Part shown: piece after piece, positions 47,550 through 56,898 of the stretch | How positions within the stretch are numbered: the first letter of the stretch is position 1 | Layout of the letters: every line of letters begins with the position of its first letter | DNA from: Agrobacterium larrymoorei | GTDB lineage: Bacteria; Pseudomonadota; Alphaproteobacteria; Rhizobiales; Rhizobiaceae | Direction: 5' to 3' | Assembly: GCF_030819275.1 (NCBI RefSeq) | Contig: NZ_JAUTBL010000001.1 | Coordinates: 558,001 to 622,000 of the forward strand | DNA: 64,000 bases | Program-made: the position numbers and the translations under genes | The notes under the pieces: generated by a model | The model's input: the letters and a program-made list of their open reading frames with translations, nothing else | Databases searched by the model: none | Told to the model about the DNA's origin: nothing

Positions 47550-48812
47550 ATGGATAGAAACGGCTCTCTGGGCAAATGCGAAGTGCTGGTCATCGGCACA
47601 GGAATCGTCGGCGTCATGTCGGCGCTCTATTTGCAGAATGAAGGTAAGTCCGTCACGCTTCTGGAGCGCGGCGAGATAGCCCGCGGCGCGAGTGCCGGCA
47701 ACGCCGGAATCCTCGCTTTTCCCGAAATCATCCCCATGCCCGCACCCGGCATCATGAAGAAGGCGCCGAAATGGTTGATCGATCCGCTCGGGCCGCTCAG
47801 CGTTCCGCCAGCCTATGCTCTTAAGATCGCGCCCTGGCTGTGGCGCTTTTGGAAGGCAAGCTCGCAGCGGATGTTCGAACATGGCATGCGGGTGCAAATG
47901 AGGATGATGGCGCTTGCCGCATCCGAGATGCAGCATGTGGCTGCGATGCCTGAACTGTCATCCTTCATCTCCAACACCGGCACGCTCGATCTATACGATA
48001 CGAGCGCGAGCTTCGATGCTTCGAACCATCATTGGGAAGAGAAGGCCAAAGCCGGTTTTACGTTTTCCCGGATCGGCCGCACCGAGATCGATGAGTTGCA
48101 GCCGGGCCTCGCGCCACAGTTCAAGCATGCGGTTTACACCCCCGCCGGTCTGCAAGTCAGCGACCCGTATGAGTTTACCAAGGCCATTGCCGAACTGGTC
48201 ATCGCACGCGGTGCGAGCTTCAGAAAAGGCGAGGCCGTAAGGATCGAAGCGGTCGGAGAAAGTACCATCGTGACGCTTGCCAATGGCGACAAGATCGACG
48301 CCGACAAGGTGATCCTGGCAGCCGGCGCTTGGTCAAAGCCACTTGCCGCATCTCTTGGCAATGATGTTCCGTTGGAGACCGAGCGCGGCTACAACACCAC
48401 CCTCCCGGTCGGCAGCTTCGATCTGAAACGCCAAATCTACTTCAACGACCACGCCTTCGTCGTCACGCCACTGTCGAGTGGCGTGCGTGTCGGGGGTGCT
48501 GTCGAACTCGGTGGCCTCGATCTTCCGCCCAATTTCCGGCGCTCTGAAGTCATGCTGAAGAAGGCAAGCCGCTTTCTGCCGGGTTTGAAAACGGAAGGCG
48601 GTCAGCAATGGATGGGGTTCCGCCCCTCGCTGCCGGACAGTCTTCCAGTGATCGGACCATCGCGCAACGCGCGTTCCGTTATCTACGCCTTCGGCCATGG
48701 CCATCTTGGCCTGACGCAATCGGCGGCCACCGCGCGCCTTGTCACGGAACTGGTCTGCGAGCGCGATACGTCGATCCCCGTCGACCCCTTCCGCGCCAAT
48801 CGCTTCTCTTGA
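47550..48812 (+). CDS. FAD-dependent amino acid oxidoreductase (DadA-like)
   Basis: 420 residues of the DAO family. The FAD-binding motif is VLVIGTGIVGVMSALYL at about 12-28, with the ribose-binding Glu in LLERGEIARGAS, followed by SAGNAGILA; the C-terminus has YAFGHGHLGLTQS, which closes on the flavin. It resembles the small subunit of D-amino acid dehydrogenase, and relatives that oxidise hydroxyproline or other amino acids. Substrate unknown. A GGAATGGATG stretch precedes the ATG. Single gene, convergent with the ribose-type transporter operon. Confidence 0.87.
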   Translation: MDRNGSLGKCEVLVIGTGIVGVMSALYLQNEGKSVTLLERGEIARGASAGNAGILAFPEIIPMPAPGIMKKAPKWLIDPLGPLSVPPAYALKIAPWLWRFWKASSQRMFEHGMRVQMRMMALAASEMQHVAAMPELSSFISNTGTLDLYDTSASFDASNHHWEEKAKAGFTFSRIGRTEIDELQPGLAPQFKHAVYTPAGLQVSDPYEFTKAIAELVIARGASFRKGEAVRIEAVGESTIVTLANGDKIDADKVILAAGAWSKPLAASLGNDVPLETERGYNTTLPVGSFDLKRQIYFNDHAFVVTPLSSGVRVGGAVELGGLDLPPNFRRSEVMLKKASRFLPGLKTEGGQQWMGFRPSLPDSLPVIGPSRNARSVIYAFGHGHLGLTQSAATARLVTELVCERDTSIPVDPFRANRFS

Positions 48813-48879
48813 GCTGCAGCATTGTGAAGTAAAGCGACCTTGGTCCGTCCAACACGGCGCAGGGCGCTCTAAACGCAAA

Positions 48880-48902
48880 AGGCCCGCTTCGACAGCGGGC
48901 CT
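48880..48902 (-). terminator. Terminator of the CUT2 transporter operon
   Basis: AGGCCCGCT and AGCGGGCCT form a perfect nine-pair stem with a five-base loop. On the minus strand it is followed by TTTTGCGTTT, so it ends the binding protein transcript 22 bases past its stop; it may also serve the convergent oxidoreductase gene. Confidence 0.75.
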
Positions 48903-48924
48903 CCGGTGAAGAGCTCGATCTCGA

Positions 48925-49872
48925 TTAGAACGGCGAATCCGGGAAGTAGAAATCTTTCGCGTTGTCCTTCGTGACCAGCGTGGCATCCAGAATGTAGGTG
49001 CCGCGAACAGGAACCTGATCGTAGAAGTTGGCAGCGGTCAGTTCCATGGCGGTTGCCACCATCGACGGCGGATAAAGAACGTCGACCGGGATCATCTTGT
49101 CGCCATCCATGACCTTCTTGATCATGTCCTTGGAGCCTGCACCGGCAACGACATACTGAATGTCGGTACGCTTAGCCTGCTCGATAGCCTGCAGAACGCC
49201 AACGGCCATGTCGTCATCCTGGCACCATACGACGTCGATTTTCGGATACTTCGTCAGATAGTCCTGCATCACCTTGAAGGCGTCGTCGCGGTTCCAGTTG
49301 CCGAACTGGCGGTCGAGAACCTTCACCTTGGAGCCAGCAATGCCCTTGTCGAAACCGTCCTGGCGCTGCTGATCGATCGGGATCGGAAGACCCCGAATGA
49401 TGACGACTTCAGCTTCTGGTGTCTTTTCCGCAATGTACTTGCCCGCGACTTCGCCAAGTGCCGGGTTGTTGCCGGCGACGTAGAGATCACGCACGGTGTC
49501 GTCATTGACGCTTGGAGCGCGGTCGACGAGGGCGACGAACTTGCCGTTGCCCTTCACTTCCTTGATGGCGTTGACCAGCGGATCAGGATCGGACGGCAGG
49601 ATAACCAGCGCATCGATGCCCTGGGTCTCGAGATCCTGTACCGCATTCGCCTGGGTTGCTGCATCGGGCGATGTCTTGACGATAACGTTGAGGCCCGGAT
49701 GTTCCTGCATCAGAAGCTTGGCAACACGTTCGGCATGAAACACCACGCCCGATGTCCAGCCATGGTCGGCGGCCGGGATCGAAACGCCGATCGTGACCTT
49801 CTTGTCCTCCGTATGTGCTGCCCCCGCCAGCGCCACCATGGCGACAGCCATTCCCAACAGTCTTTTACGCAT
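48925..49872 (-). CDS. CUT2 sugar ABC transporter binding protein (ribose type)
   Basis: 315 residues. Signal peptide MRKRLLGMAVAMVALAG to about 21. The mature part starts KKVTIGVSIPAADHGWTSGV and has the two-lobe periplasmic binding protein 1 fold (DALVILPSDPDPL, WCQDDDMAVGVLQAI). The ligand cannot be named from sequence. GGGAGG lies nine bases before the ATG. Third and last gene after the ATPase and permease. Confidence 0.88.
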   Translation of the reverse strand: MRKRLLGMAVAMVALAGAAHTEDKKVTIGVSIPAADHGWTSGVVFHAERVAKLLMQEHPGLNVIVKTSPDAATQANAVQDLETQGIDALVILPSDPDPLVNAIKEVKGNGKFVALVDRAPSVNDDTVRDLYVAGNNPALGEVAGKYIAEKTPEAEVVIIRGLPIPIDQQRQDGFDKGIAGSKVKVLDRQFGNWNRDDAFKVMQDYLTKYPKIDVVWCQDDDMAVGVLQAIEQAKRTDIQYVVAGAGSKDMIKKVMDGDKMIPVDVLYPPSMVATAMELTAANFYDQVPVRGTYILDATLVTKDNAKDFYFPDSPF

Positions 49873-49938
49873 GTGTCTTCCTCCCAACAGATAAGGTCTC
49901 GATTCCGAAGCCGGGCGACCTCTCGACCCGGTGTTTCC

Positions 49939-49976
49939 GGAGCGCTTTGCGTCCGATGGACAATCAGAAGCGCTCC
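49939..49976 (-). terminator. Hairpin between permease and binding protein genes
   Basis: GGAGCGCTT and AAGCGCTCC form a perfect nine-pair stem around a 20-base loop in the 145-base gap. It could protect or set the 5' end of a binding-protein mRNA. No T run. Confidence 0.45.
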
Positions 49977-50017
49977 AAGACTTTGAGCAAGCCGGCCCGC
50001 CTCAGGGCAGGCAGCTG

Positions 50018-51031
50018 TCACCGCTGGCGCATCAGCGAACGCTGTACCAACATGGCGATGATGATGATCGCACCCTGGATGGCACCGATCAGATACTCGC
50101 TGATGAAGTTGGAGAGCAGCATGATGTTGCCGACGAGTTCGAGAATGAAAGCGCCGCAAATGGTGCCCCATACGCGCCCTGCCCCGCCCTTCAGCGCCGT
50201 GCCACCAACGACGACGGCCGTGATTGCCTGCAATTCCCACATCATGCCCGTCGTGGCGGATGTGGAGCCAAGGCGTGGTACGTAGAGAAGAACGGCGATC
50301 GCGACGCAAAGTCCCTGGATGACGAAGGCGATGGTGCGGACGCGGTTGACGGCGACGCCCGAATATTTGGCAACGTCGCGGTTCGATCCGACTGCGGTCA
50401 CATGCCGGCCATAGCGCGTGCGATAGAGGATGAAAGCCGCAATGGCCGTCACCGCAAGGATGACGATGATCGGAACGGGAATGCCGAAGATCGTACCGAA
50501 ATAGGCAGGTCGGTACATGCTCTGCAACTGTGGTTCGCGCAGCGTGATCGCGCCGCCTTGGGACAGCCATGTCGTCAGGCCGCGAAAAACGCCCATTGTG
50601 CCAAGCGTTGCGATAAAAGGCTCGATCTTGCCGACCGTTGTGATCAGGCCATTGGCGAGGCCACAGAGCGAACCGGCAATGACGGTGAACACAATCGCCG
50701 CTGTCAGCATCAGTGCGGGGTCGGTGATCGTGCCGGAATTCATTAGCAGGATCATAAGGCTTGCAACGAAGGCAACCATGGATCCAACCGAGAGATCGAG
50801 GTCTCCGGCGGAAATGACGAAGGTGGCGCCGACGGCGATGATCGCAATGAAAGCGCTACGGGTTGCGACATTGGCCAGATTGTTGATGCTGATAAAGTTC
50901 GGGTTGACCAGCGCGCCGACGATCAAAAGCAGTAACAGCGCAACAAAGGGCGCCACGGCGCGCAGATCCACGTCACGAAAGGATCGCGACCGGCGGACAC
51001 TCTTTTCCTTGTCGTCTTCACTTACACTCAT
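50018..51031 (-). CDS. CUT2 sugar ABC transporter permease (RbsC type)
   Basis: 337 residues, eight to ten membrane segments. VISAGDLDLSVGSMVAF is the BPD_transp_2 hallmark, with GLVNGL-like LANGLITTVGKIEPFIATLG and VVVGGTALKGGAGRVWGT further on. It moves the sugar across the inner membrane with the ATPase upstream. The ATG at 51031 is 11 bases after GGGAGGT. Confidence 0.9.
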   Translation of the reverse strand: MSVSEDDKEKSVRRSRSFRDVDLRAVAPFVALLLLLIVGALVNPNFISINNLANVATRSAFIAIIAVGATFVISAGDLDLSVGSMVAFVASLMILLMNSGTITDPALMLTAAIVFTVIAGSLCGLANGLITTVGKIEPFIATLGTMGVFRGLTTWLSQGGAITLREPQLQSMYRPAYFGTIFGIPVPIIVILAVTAIAAFILYRTRYGRHVTAVGSNRDVAKYSGVAVNRVRTIAFVIQGLCVAIAVLLYVPRLGSTSATTGMMWELQAITAVVVGGTALKGGAGRVWGTICGAFILELVGNIMLLSNFISEYLIGAIQGAIIIIAMLVQRSLMRQR

Positions 51032-51095
51032 ACCCACAACAGACCTCCCGTCCTGCCCCTGTTGCCCGCAACGACCCCTCAATTGACAGGGTCGT

Positions 51096-52616
51096 TCAGG
51101 CGGCTGTTTTTGTTTTCAATCCGGCGGCATAGCGCATGATTTCATGCTCGTTGATCTCGTCGCCCTCAAGCATGCCGACGATCCGGCCTTCGCGCATTAC
51201 CGCTACGCGGGTGCAAAGCCCGATGACTTCCTGCATTTCGGAAGAGACGACGATGACCGAATGACCATCTCGCGCAAGCGCCGAGATGAAATGATAAATC
51301 TGCTGCTTGGTACCGACATCGATGCCGCGTGTGGGCTCGTCGATGATGATGATCTTCGGCTCGGTCTCCATCACCTTCGCCAACAGAAGCTTCTGCTGGT
51401 TGCCGCCGGACATGCGGCCAACCATCACATTGCCGTCGCGCACCCGAATGTCGAAGCGACGGCGCGCCTTTTCCAGCGCTCTCGCCTCACTGCCGGAACT
51501 GAGATAGCCGAAGCGGCCATGCCGGTCGAGAGATTGCAAGGTGAGATTCAGCCCCATGCCCGAGCCCAGCAACAGGCCCTTGGATTTCCGGTCCTTGGTC
51601 ATATAGGCCAAACCCGCGTCGATGGATGCATGCAGATCATGCGACGGAAGCGTCACGCCATTGGCGTCCACCTCCCCTGCCTGCCGCGCCTTGATGCCGA
51701 CGATTGCCTCCATCAACTCCGTTCGGCCTGAACCGATCAGACCGGAGAAGCCCAGGATCTCGCCCTTGCGCAACTCGAAGCTGGCGTCCTTGACGTAACC
51801 CGTGGAGAGACCTTTGACATTCAGCACAATCTGCTCGTCGACATCCGGCTCACGTTTTGCCGGGTAGAGGCTCGAAAGCTCGCGGCCCACCATCAGCTGC
51901 GCAATCGCCTCGCCGTCCAGCATCGAGGTCGGCGCGGTCTTGACCCAATGGCCGTCACGCAGGACCGTGACCCGGTCGGTCAGTTCCATCACCTCATCCA
52001 GCTTATGCGAAACGAAGACGAAGCTGGTGCCTTGGTCGCGCAGCTTACGCACCTGCTTGAAGAGGTAATTCGTCTCCTCCCGGGAAAGAACAGCCGTCGG
52101 CTCATCCATGAAGACGATACGCGCTTCGCGGCTAATGGCTTTCGCGATCTCCACCATCTGCTTCTCCGCGATGGAGAGGCTCGAAATCATCGCGTCTTCA
52201 TCGACATGACAGTTGAGGAGATCGAGAATGCGCCGCGTCTCAGCGCGCATGAACTTTCTGTCCAGCACGCCGAAGCGGGTCACCTCTCGACCGAGGAAGA
52301 TGCTTTCCGCCACGGTCAGGTGGTCCGCAAGGTTGAATTCCTGATGAATGATGACGATGCCGAGCGCCTCCGCGGCGCCGTTCGGCGGCAGCTTCACAGG
52401 CTGCCCGTCCAGAAGAATGTCACCGGAGTTCGGCTGCTCGAAGCCAGAGAGAACTTTGACCAGTGTCGATTTTCCGGCACCGTTCTCACCCATCAACGCG
52501 TGGATCTCGCCTGCCTTCAGCTCGAAATTGACGCTGAAGAGGACCTGCACTCCGTTGAACGATTTTGAAACCCTGCGTGCGCATAGCACAGCACTGCCGT
52601 TTTCGACGGTTTCCAT
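51096..52616 (-). CDS. CUT2 sugar ABC transporter ATPase (RbsA type, two cassettes)
   Basis: 506 residues. First cassette: Walker A GENGAGKST, signature LSIAEKQMVEIAKAI, Walker B VFMDEPTAVLS. Second cassette: degenerate Walker A GLIGSGRTELMEAI, signature MSGGNQQKLLLAK, Walker B IIDEPTRGIDVG. This asymmetry is normal for the family. The ATG at 52616 has GGAGGAG five bases upstream. First gene of the operon, read away from the LacI-type regulator and preceded by its likely operators. Confidence 0.92.
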   Translation of the reverse strand: METVENGSAVLCARRVSKSFNGVQVLFSVNFELKAGEIHALMGENGAGKSTLVKVLSGFEQPNSGDILLDGQPVKLPPNGAAEALGIVIIHQEFNLADHLTVAESIFLGREVTRFGVLDRKFMRAETRRILDLLNCHVDEDAMISSLSIAEKQMVEIAKAISREARIVFMDEPTAVLSREETNYLFKQVRKLRDQGTSFVFVSHKLDEVMELTDRVTVLRDGHWVKTAPTSMLDGEAIAQLMVGRELSSLYPAKREPDVDEQIVLNVKGLSTGYVKDASFELRKGEILGFSGLIGSGRTELMEAIVGIKARQAGEVDANGVTLPSHDLHASIDAGLAYMTKDRKSKGLLLGSGMGLNLTLQSLDRHGRFGYLSSGSEARALEKARRRFDIRVRDGNVMVGRMSGGNQQKLLLAKVMETEPKIIIIDEPTRGIDVGTKQQIYHFISALARDGHSVIVVSSEMQEVIGLCTRVAVMREGRIVGMLEGDEINEHEIMRYAAGLKTKTAA

Positions 52617-52653
52617 CCCACTCCTCCACGCGGCTCCCATTCCGCAACGCTTG

Positions 52654-52689
52654 TGTAAACCTTTACATTGGCGATGTAAAGGTTTACAT
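52654..52689. promoter_or_regulatory. Two LacI-type operator palindromes
   Basis: TGTAAACCTTTACA (52654-52667) and ATGTAAAGGTTTACAT (52674-52689) are both palindromic apart from their CC/GG centres, and are inverted copies of each other. Their centres are 21 bases apart, two helical turns. They lie 38 bases before the ATPase gene start and 90 bases before the regulator gene. Confidence 0.75.
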
Positions 52690-52721
52690 TCGTGGTTGTT
52701 ACACAGATGTGATCAATCCAT

Positions 52722-52749
52722 TTGACGCAACGCGCGGCGTGTGTAGTGT
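52722..52749 (+). promoter_or_regulatory. Possible promoter of the LacI-type regulator gene
   Basis: TTGACG, a 16-base spacer and TAGTGT, 29 bases before the TTG start codon. The -35 box is good, the -10 box is poor. Confidence 0.35.
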
Positions 52750-52778
52750 CCGGTCGCAGATAGACCCGAGGCTTATCT

Positions 52779-53822
52779 TTGTCCAATTCGCCACCAGCCA
52801 CGATTGAAGACGTAGCCCGTATTGCGGAGGTATCGATTGCCACCGTATCGCGCGCCATTCACAACCCTGAAAAGGTTGCCAATTCTACCCGGCTGAAGGT
52901 CAATCAAGCCATTGCCGTCACAGGCTACACCACCAATGCGGTGGCGCGTAGCCTGAGACTCGGCCGCTCGAACATGATTCTCGTGGTGGCGCCGGATATT
53001 GGCGACCCCAACTTTTCCAATATCCTCATTGGACTGGAGAATGAGGCGCGTGCCCACGGCTACGGCATATTGATCGGCCACACGCAGAACGATGCGCAGC
53101 GCGGCCTCGAATATCTGAAATTTCTCAACGCCAACCAGACGGCTGGCCTTATCCTTTTTACCGGCATTCTGCCCTTCGGCCATCAGGCGATGACGGCGCG
53201 TCTCCCGCCCAGCGTCGGCGTCTTCGAACCGATCTTCAATGGCGGCATTCCCTATGTGGGGGTCAATGACACGGCGGGCGCTCGCAAGGTCGTCGATATG
53301 CTGATCGCCGAGGGCCATGAGCAGATCGCCTTTATTGGCGATTCCAGAGTTCGCCTCGCCTATATGCGCAGACGGGCAGGCTTTGACGAAGGAATGGACG
53401 CGGCTGGTCTGCCGAAAAATAGCCGCATGATCCTTGAGGGCGATGGTACATTGGAAAGCGGCAGGCTTGCGGTCGAGCAGCTTTTCATGCGCGACACGTT
53501 GCCGACCGCCTTTATGTGCGTCAACGATCAGACTGCCATCGGTGTGATGATCGGCCTCTCGGCCCGCGGCTATGATGTGCCAGCGGATTTTTCGGTCACG
53601 GGCTTTGACGACATCCCGCAAGCCGTCTTCATGTCGCCGTCGCTCACGACCATTCGCCAGCCCCGCAGCGCCATCGGCAAACACGCCATGGCGCTTCTTT
53701 TGCAGCTTCTCAACAGTGAAGAACCTACAGAGCCGGAAGTGTTGCTGACACCCGATCTGGTGGTGAGAAATTCCGTTGCGGCACCTTCCAGGCGGAGCCC
53801 GAAGTTGCGCGACAAGAGCTAG
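52779..53822 (+). CDS. LacI family transcriptional regulator
   Basis: 347 residues, TTG start with GAGGC eight bases upstream. The N-terminal helix-turn-helix and hinge are TIEDVARIAEVSIATVSRAI and AVARSLRLGRSNMI. The sugar-binding core follows (FVNDQTAIGV-like CVNDQTAIGVMIGL, VTGFDDIPQAVFMSPSLTTI). It is divergent from the CUT2 transporter operon and very likely represses it at the palindromes between them until the sugar binds. Confidence 0.9.
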   Translation: MSNSPPATIEDVARIAEVSIATVSRAIHNPEKVANSTRLKVNQAIAVTGYTTNAVARSLRLGRSNMILVVAPDIGDPNFSNILIGLENEARAHGYGILIGHTQNDAQRGLEYLKFLNANQTAGLILFTGILPFGHQAMTARLPPSVGVFEPIFNGGIPYVGVNDTAGARKVVDMLIAEGHEQIAFIGDSRVRLAYMRRRAGFDEGMDAAGLPKNSRMILEGDGTLESGRLAVEQLFMRDTLPTAFMCVNDQTAIGVMIGLSARGYDVPADFSVTGFDDIPQAVFMSPSLTTIRQPRSAIGKHAMALLLQLLNSEEPTEPEVLLTPDLVVRNSVAAPSRRSPKLRDKS

Positions 53823-53850
53823 GCGCGATCGGAGAGATCGTCAAACACTC

Positions 53851-54237
53851 TCAATACGTATCCCGGCGAACAGCCTCTTCCGTCTGGGATTGCGCCCAAA
53901 GTTGTGTCTGAACGGCGTTCTGAAACTCCATCACCTCATGGCGCATGGCTGTCTCGTCATATCCTAGTTCCGTCAAATGCTGAGCAAGCGCGCGGCACTC
54001 ATCCCGCCAGAAGCGGTTGGCTTGATCCCCGTGGAGGGTCTCCAGCATATCGACGCAACGCTGAATGTCGCGGACGCGATTTTTGACGGGAAACGCAATT
54101 ACTTCGGAACGCTTGGGCACACGCACACCTGACAGCTTGAGAATCGGTTCCCAAGTTTTACGGGCTACATAGTTAACGAAGTCTGCAGACGCGAAGGGGG
54201 ACCTGTTATTGGCCGCTCGACGTCGCGTTTCGCTCAC
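53851..54237 (-). CDS. DUF6074-like hypothetical protein
   Basis: 128 residues from a GTG at 54237 with AGGA four to five bases upstream; an ATG at 54270 (139 residues) is also possible. The C-terminal half (VIAFPVKNRVRDIQRCVDML, FWRDECRALAQHLTELG, EVMEFQNAVQTQL) follows the pattern I know from the small rhizobial DUF6074 family: I-A-F-P near the start, then three helices. Function unknown; no membrane segment. It sits between the LacI regulator (convergent) and exoX (divergent). Confidence 0.6.
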   Translation of the reverse strand: MSETRRRAANNRSPFASADFVNYVARKTWEPILKLSGVRVPKRSEVIAFPVKNRVRDIQRCVDMLETLHGDQANRFWRDECRALAQHLTELGYDETAMRHEVMEFQNAVQTQLWAQSQTEEAVRRDTY

Positions 54238-54461
54238 GCATCCTGTGACGACTACCGCACCACCACGCATTATCCGATGTGAGAATATCTCTGTTGAGAA
54301 GATTTTTACCGTGAAACCTTACGCGAATTTCATGCTTCGCGAGGTATTTGAGCCTATTACTTGGTTGAAACGATGCCAATTTGCCCATATATTTTATGGA
54401 AAAAGAACCAATGAAAAATTGTATCCCGCAGCATGGGATAGCGTCAGGCGAGGAGAGAGAC

Positions 54462-54752
54462 ATGTACGCGCCCCGCGTTTTCGTCAGCATGATCTGCGCC
54501 TTGCTGGTGTTTGCAGTGGCCACCTATTGGATCCATGGCTCGTTCTACACAACGCTGATCCAGACCGCTATCTCGCTTGTCGTCATTCAGATCTGTTACT
54601 TTATCGGTGTCGTCATCATGGTATCGCGTGAGAAGAAGCGCATGCGCAAGACGCTGGAGTTCCAAAAGGACAGGCCTGCTTCACCCGAGCAGTCGGGCTC
54701 GGAAAACATCGCCGCGGTCAGTCGTCGCCGCCCGACGCTGAAGGACATCTGA
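54462..54752 (+). CDS. exoX: Exopolysaccharide production repressor ExoX
   Basis: 96 residues from the ATG at 54462 (GAGGAGAGAG upstream). Two membrane helices (about 6-25 and 31-53) are followed by a basic stretch REKKRMRKTLEF and a polar tail. Size, topology and position before exoU match ExoX of S. meliloti, a small inner membrane protein that lowers succinoglycan production after translation by acting against ExoY. The longer frame to 54381 has no ribosome site. exoY, its usual neighbour and target, is not in the window. Confidence 0.78.
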   Translation: MYAPRVFVSMICALLVFAVATYWIHGSFYTTLIQTAISLVVIQICYFIGVVIMVSREKKRMRKTLEFQKDRPASPEQSGSENIAAVSRRRPTLKDI

Positions 54753-54802
54753 CCGCTCTTACCATCTGAAGCGGTGTCGAATATATTTCGCAGGTGCGAA
54801 AT
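54752..54802 (+). terminator. Two hairpins after exoX
   Basis: ACCGCT/AGCGGT (54752-54757 with 54770-54775) and ATTTCGC/GCGAAAT (54785-54791 with 54796-54802) can pair. Either could end the exoX transcript before exoU. Confidence 0.4.
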
Positions 54803-54879
54803 AGCACTTCCCTCTCCTCATCCCTGACATGTTTTCTCTTCAGTAATCGTGCCAAATGCTGAAGAACGGGAGCAAGGTC

Positions 54880-55869
54880 ATGGGCTCACAATCCATCTGC
54901 GTCATCATCGCGGCGAGAAACGCGTCATCGACAATCGGTGAAGCCATCCGATCGGCACTGGCAGAGCCGGAAGTCTCGGAAGTCGTCGTTATCGACGATG
55001 CATCGACCGACGACACGTTTCAGGTTGCGAAGCACTGCGATGATCAAACCGGACGCCTGATCGTCGAGCGCTTTGATGTCAACCGTGGTCCTTCCGCCGC
55101 ACGCAATCATGCGATCAGTATTTCCTCGGCACCGCTGATCAGCATCCTGGATGCCGACGACTTCTTCTTCAAGGGCCGATTTGCCGCCATGGTGGCAGAG
55201 GATGACTGGGATCTGGTGGCAGACAACATTGCATTCATTCAACAAGGCTCACCTGCGGCTGCCAATATCGTTCCGCGACGCTTTGCGCCCCAGCATCACT
55301 TCCTGACGCTCACGGAATTTGTTGAGGGAAATATCTCAACAAGAGGCGTTGAGCGTGGTGAGACCGGCTTTCTGAAACCCGTCATTCGCCGGGCGTTTCT
55401 CGATCAGCATCGGCTTCGCTATGACGAAGCTCTGCGCCTTGGCGAAGATTACGAGCTTTACGTTCGGGCGCTCGCCTCAGGTGCGCGCTACAAGGTCATC
55501 CGCAATTGCGGTTATGGTGCCATCGTGCGCGGTAATTCCTTGAGCGGGCGACACAGCACACAGGATCTCAGGCTGCTCTACGAAGCCGATCGCAAGATCC
55601 TCGCCGACTACGCTCTTTCGGCGCAGGAGCAGGCAGTTCTCCAACAGCACGAGCGACACATTCGGGAAAAATTCGAGCTTCGTGATTTCCTCGATGCCAA
55701 GTCAACGCACGGCTTGGGCGGCGCCATGGCTCATGCTCTGCGGCGCCTTCCCGCTGTTCCTGCCATCACCAATGGGATCTGGCACGACAAGACAGCACGC
55801 TTCCGCAAGAAGCCCGCACAGCCTGCCGATATCCGCTATCTCCTGAAAGGAACGCCGCTGTCTCCCTGA
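54880..55869 (+). CDS. exoU: Succinoglycan glucosyltransferase ExoU
   Basis: 329 residues from the ATG at 54880 (GGGAGCAAGG upstream; an ATG at 54856 is less well placed). GT2 fold: VCVIIAARN-like ICVIIAARNASS, EVVVIDDASTDDT, then ISILDADDFF with the DxD metal site and LGEDYELYVRAL for the catalytic base. In S. meliloti ExoU adds the sixth sugar of the repeat unit. The assignment rests on fold, similarity and place next to exoX and exoV. It ends 23 bases from the convergent exoV. Confidence 0.8.
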   Translation: MGSQSICVIIAARNASSTIGEAIRSALAEPEVSEVVVIDDASTDDTFQVAKHCDDQTGRLIVERFDVNRGPSAARNHAISISSAPLISILDADDFFFKGRFAAMVAEDDWDLVADNIAFIQQGSPAAANIVPRRFAPQHHFLTLTEFVEGNISTRGVERGETGFLKPVIRRAFLDQHRLRYDEALRLGEDYELYVRALASGARYKVIRNCGYGAIVRGNSLSGRHSTQDLRLLYEADRKILADYALSAQEQAVLQQHERHIREKFELRDFLDAKSTHGLGGAMAHALRRLPAVPAITNGIWHDKTARFRKKPAQPADIRYLLKGTPLSP

Positions 55870-55892
55870 AGGAGCAAGCGGCGTGTGTCACC

Positions 55893-56846
55893 TCAGAAGT
55901 AGTCTCGTTTTACGGTTTCGAGCACCGCCTGAAAGCGGTCCTTGCGCTCCTCCAGCCGCCCATCTGGGCTGAGGCGTGGCTCTGCACGGCTTGCCTGCCA
56001 TAGCGCCAGAACAGACGGCGCTGCGAGAACCTGCTTTGCCAGCTTGCGTAGCGGGCGTTGGCTCTCAGCCCGAACCAGCACTTCGCCATCGTCATGCGAC
56101 GGTGCAGACCCACGCTCCACGATAACCGGCGGCGGTGGCGGCGGAAAGCTCATGCCCCAGAACTTCGAGCCCTTCTTCGCCGCCTCTGCGCGGGTGGAAA
56201 CCGGAATGTAACGCGGCTCGTAAGACACGCCGACACTTCCCGCCCAGTCGCTCCATTTGAAGCTGTTGATCGATTGCGAGGTGCTGACCGCGACCCATGG
56301 AACGCGGAATGCATCGGCAAGGATCGCGCCGTGCATGGATTCGGCCACGATCATTTCCGACTGCGCGATTTGCTTTATGACGGATTTCGCCTCGCCTCTC
56401 GGATCGAGATAGGTGAGACCAGCCGGTTCGCACAGGGCCTCCCACATGCCGAACTCTGCGGACTCCCAATGAGGAACGAAGGTCTTCTTGTAGATCTTCT
56501 GGAGGTTTTGGAACTCCGGCATCTCCGTCACCATCACGGCGGGATCGATGATACCCTTTTCTGCCGGCAATCCGAGCTTGGCGGCGGTCATTTCACCACG
56601 CACACAACGAATATCCCAGAGATCGGGGTTCGACGTATCGGGGACTGCCCCATACCCGTACCCACTGCCGATCACCAGCTTGCGCTGGCCGGGTGGAAAA
56701 AGCACATCGTTGAGGACGGTGCCGACGCCGACAAGCAGAACGTCTGGACGAACATCACGAAGCCCCGGAAGCAGGAAATCCCAGAGCCAGAGATTGAGGT
56801 CGTCGCCGAAATTCCCGTGATGAGATTCCCAATGGTAAGGTTTCAT
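55893..56846 (-). CDS. exoV: Succinoglycan ketal pyruvyltransferase ExoV
   Basis: 317 residues. Polysaccharide pyruvyl transferase family: YHWESHHGNFGDDLNLWLWD at the N-terminus, GSGYGYG, the DPAVMVTEM segment and ESMHGAILADAFRVPWVAV. It transfers pyruvate from phosphoenolpyruvate to the terminal glucose of the repeat unit. The ATG at 56846 has GGGAGAA upstream. A proline run (FPPPPPPV) near 250 is unusual in an enzyme. Encoded 52 bases after exoW on the same strand. Confidence 0.9.
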   Translation of the reverse strand: MKPYHWESHHGNFGDDLNLWLWDFLLPGLRDVRPDVLLVGVGTVLNDVLFPPGQRKLVIGSGYGYGAVPDTSNPDLWDIRCVRGEMTAAKLGLPAEKGIIDPAVMVTEMPEFQNLQKIYKKTFVPHWESAEFGMWEALCEPAGLTYLDPRGEAKSVIKQIAQSEMIVAESMHGAILADAFRVPWVAVSTSQSINSFKWSDWAGSVGVSYEPRYIPVSTRAEAAKKGSKFWGMSFPPPPPPVIVERGSAPSHDDGEVLVRAESQRPLRKLAKQVLAAPSVLALWQASRAEPRLSPDGRLEERKDRFQAVLETVKRDYF

Positions 56847-56898
56847 GGATTTCTCCCGAAAGAAAAAAGGGCTTGAAGGAAAGCCCGGAAAGAGACGA

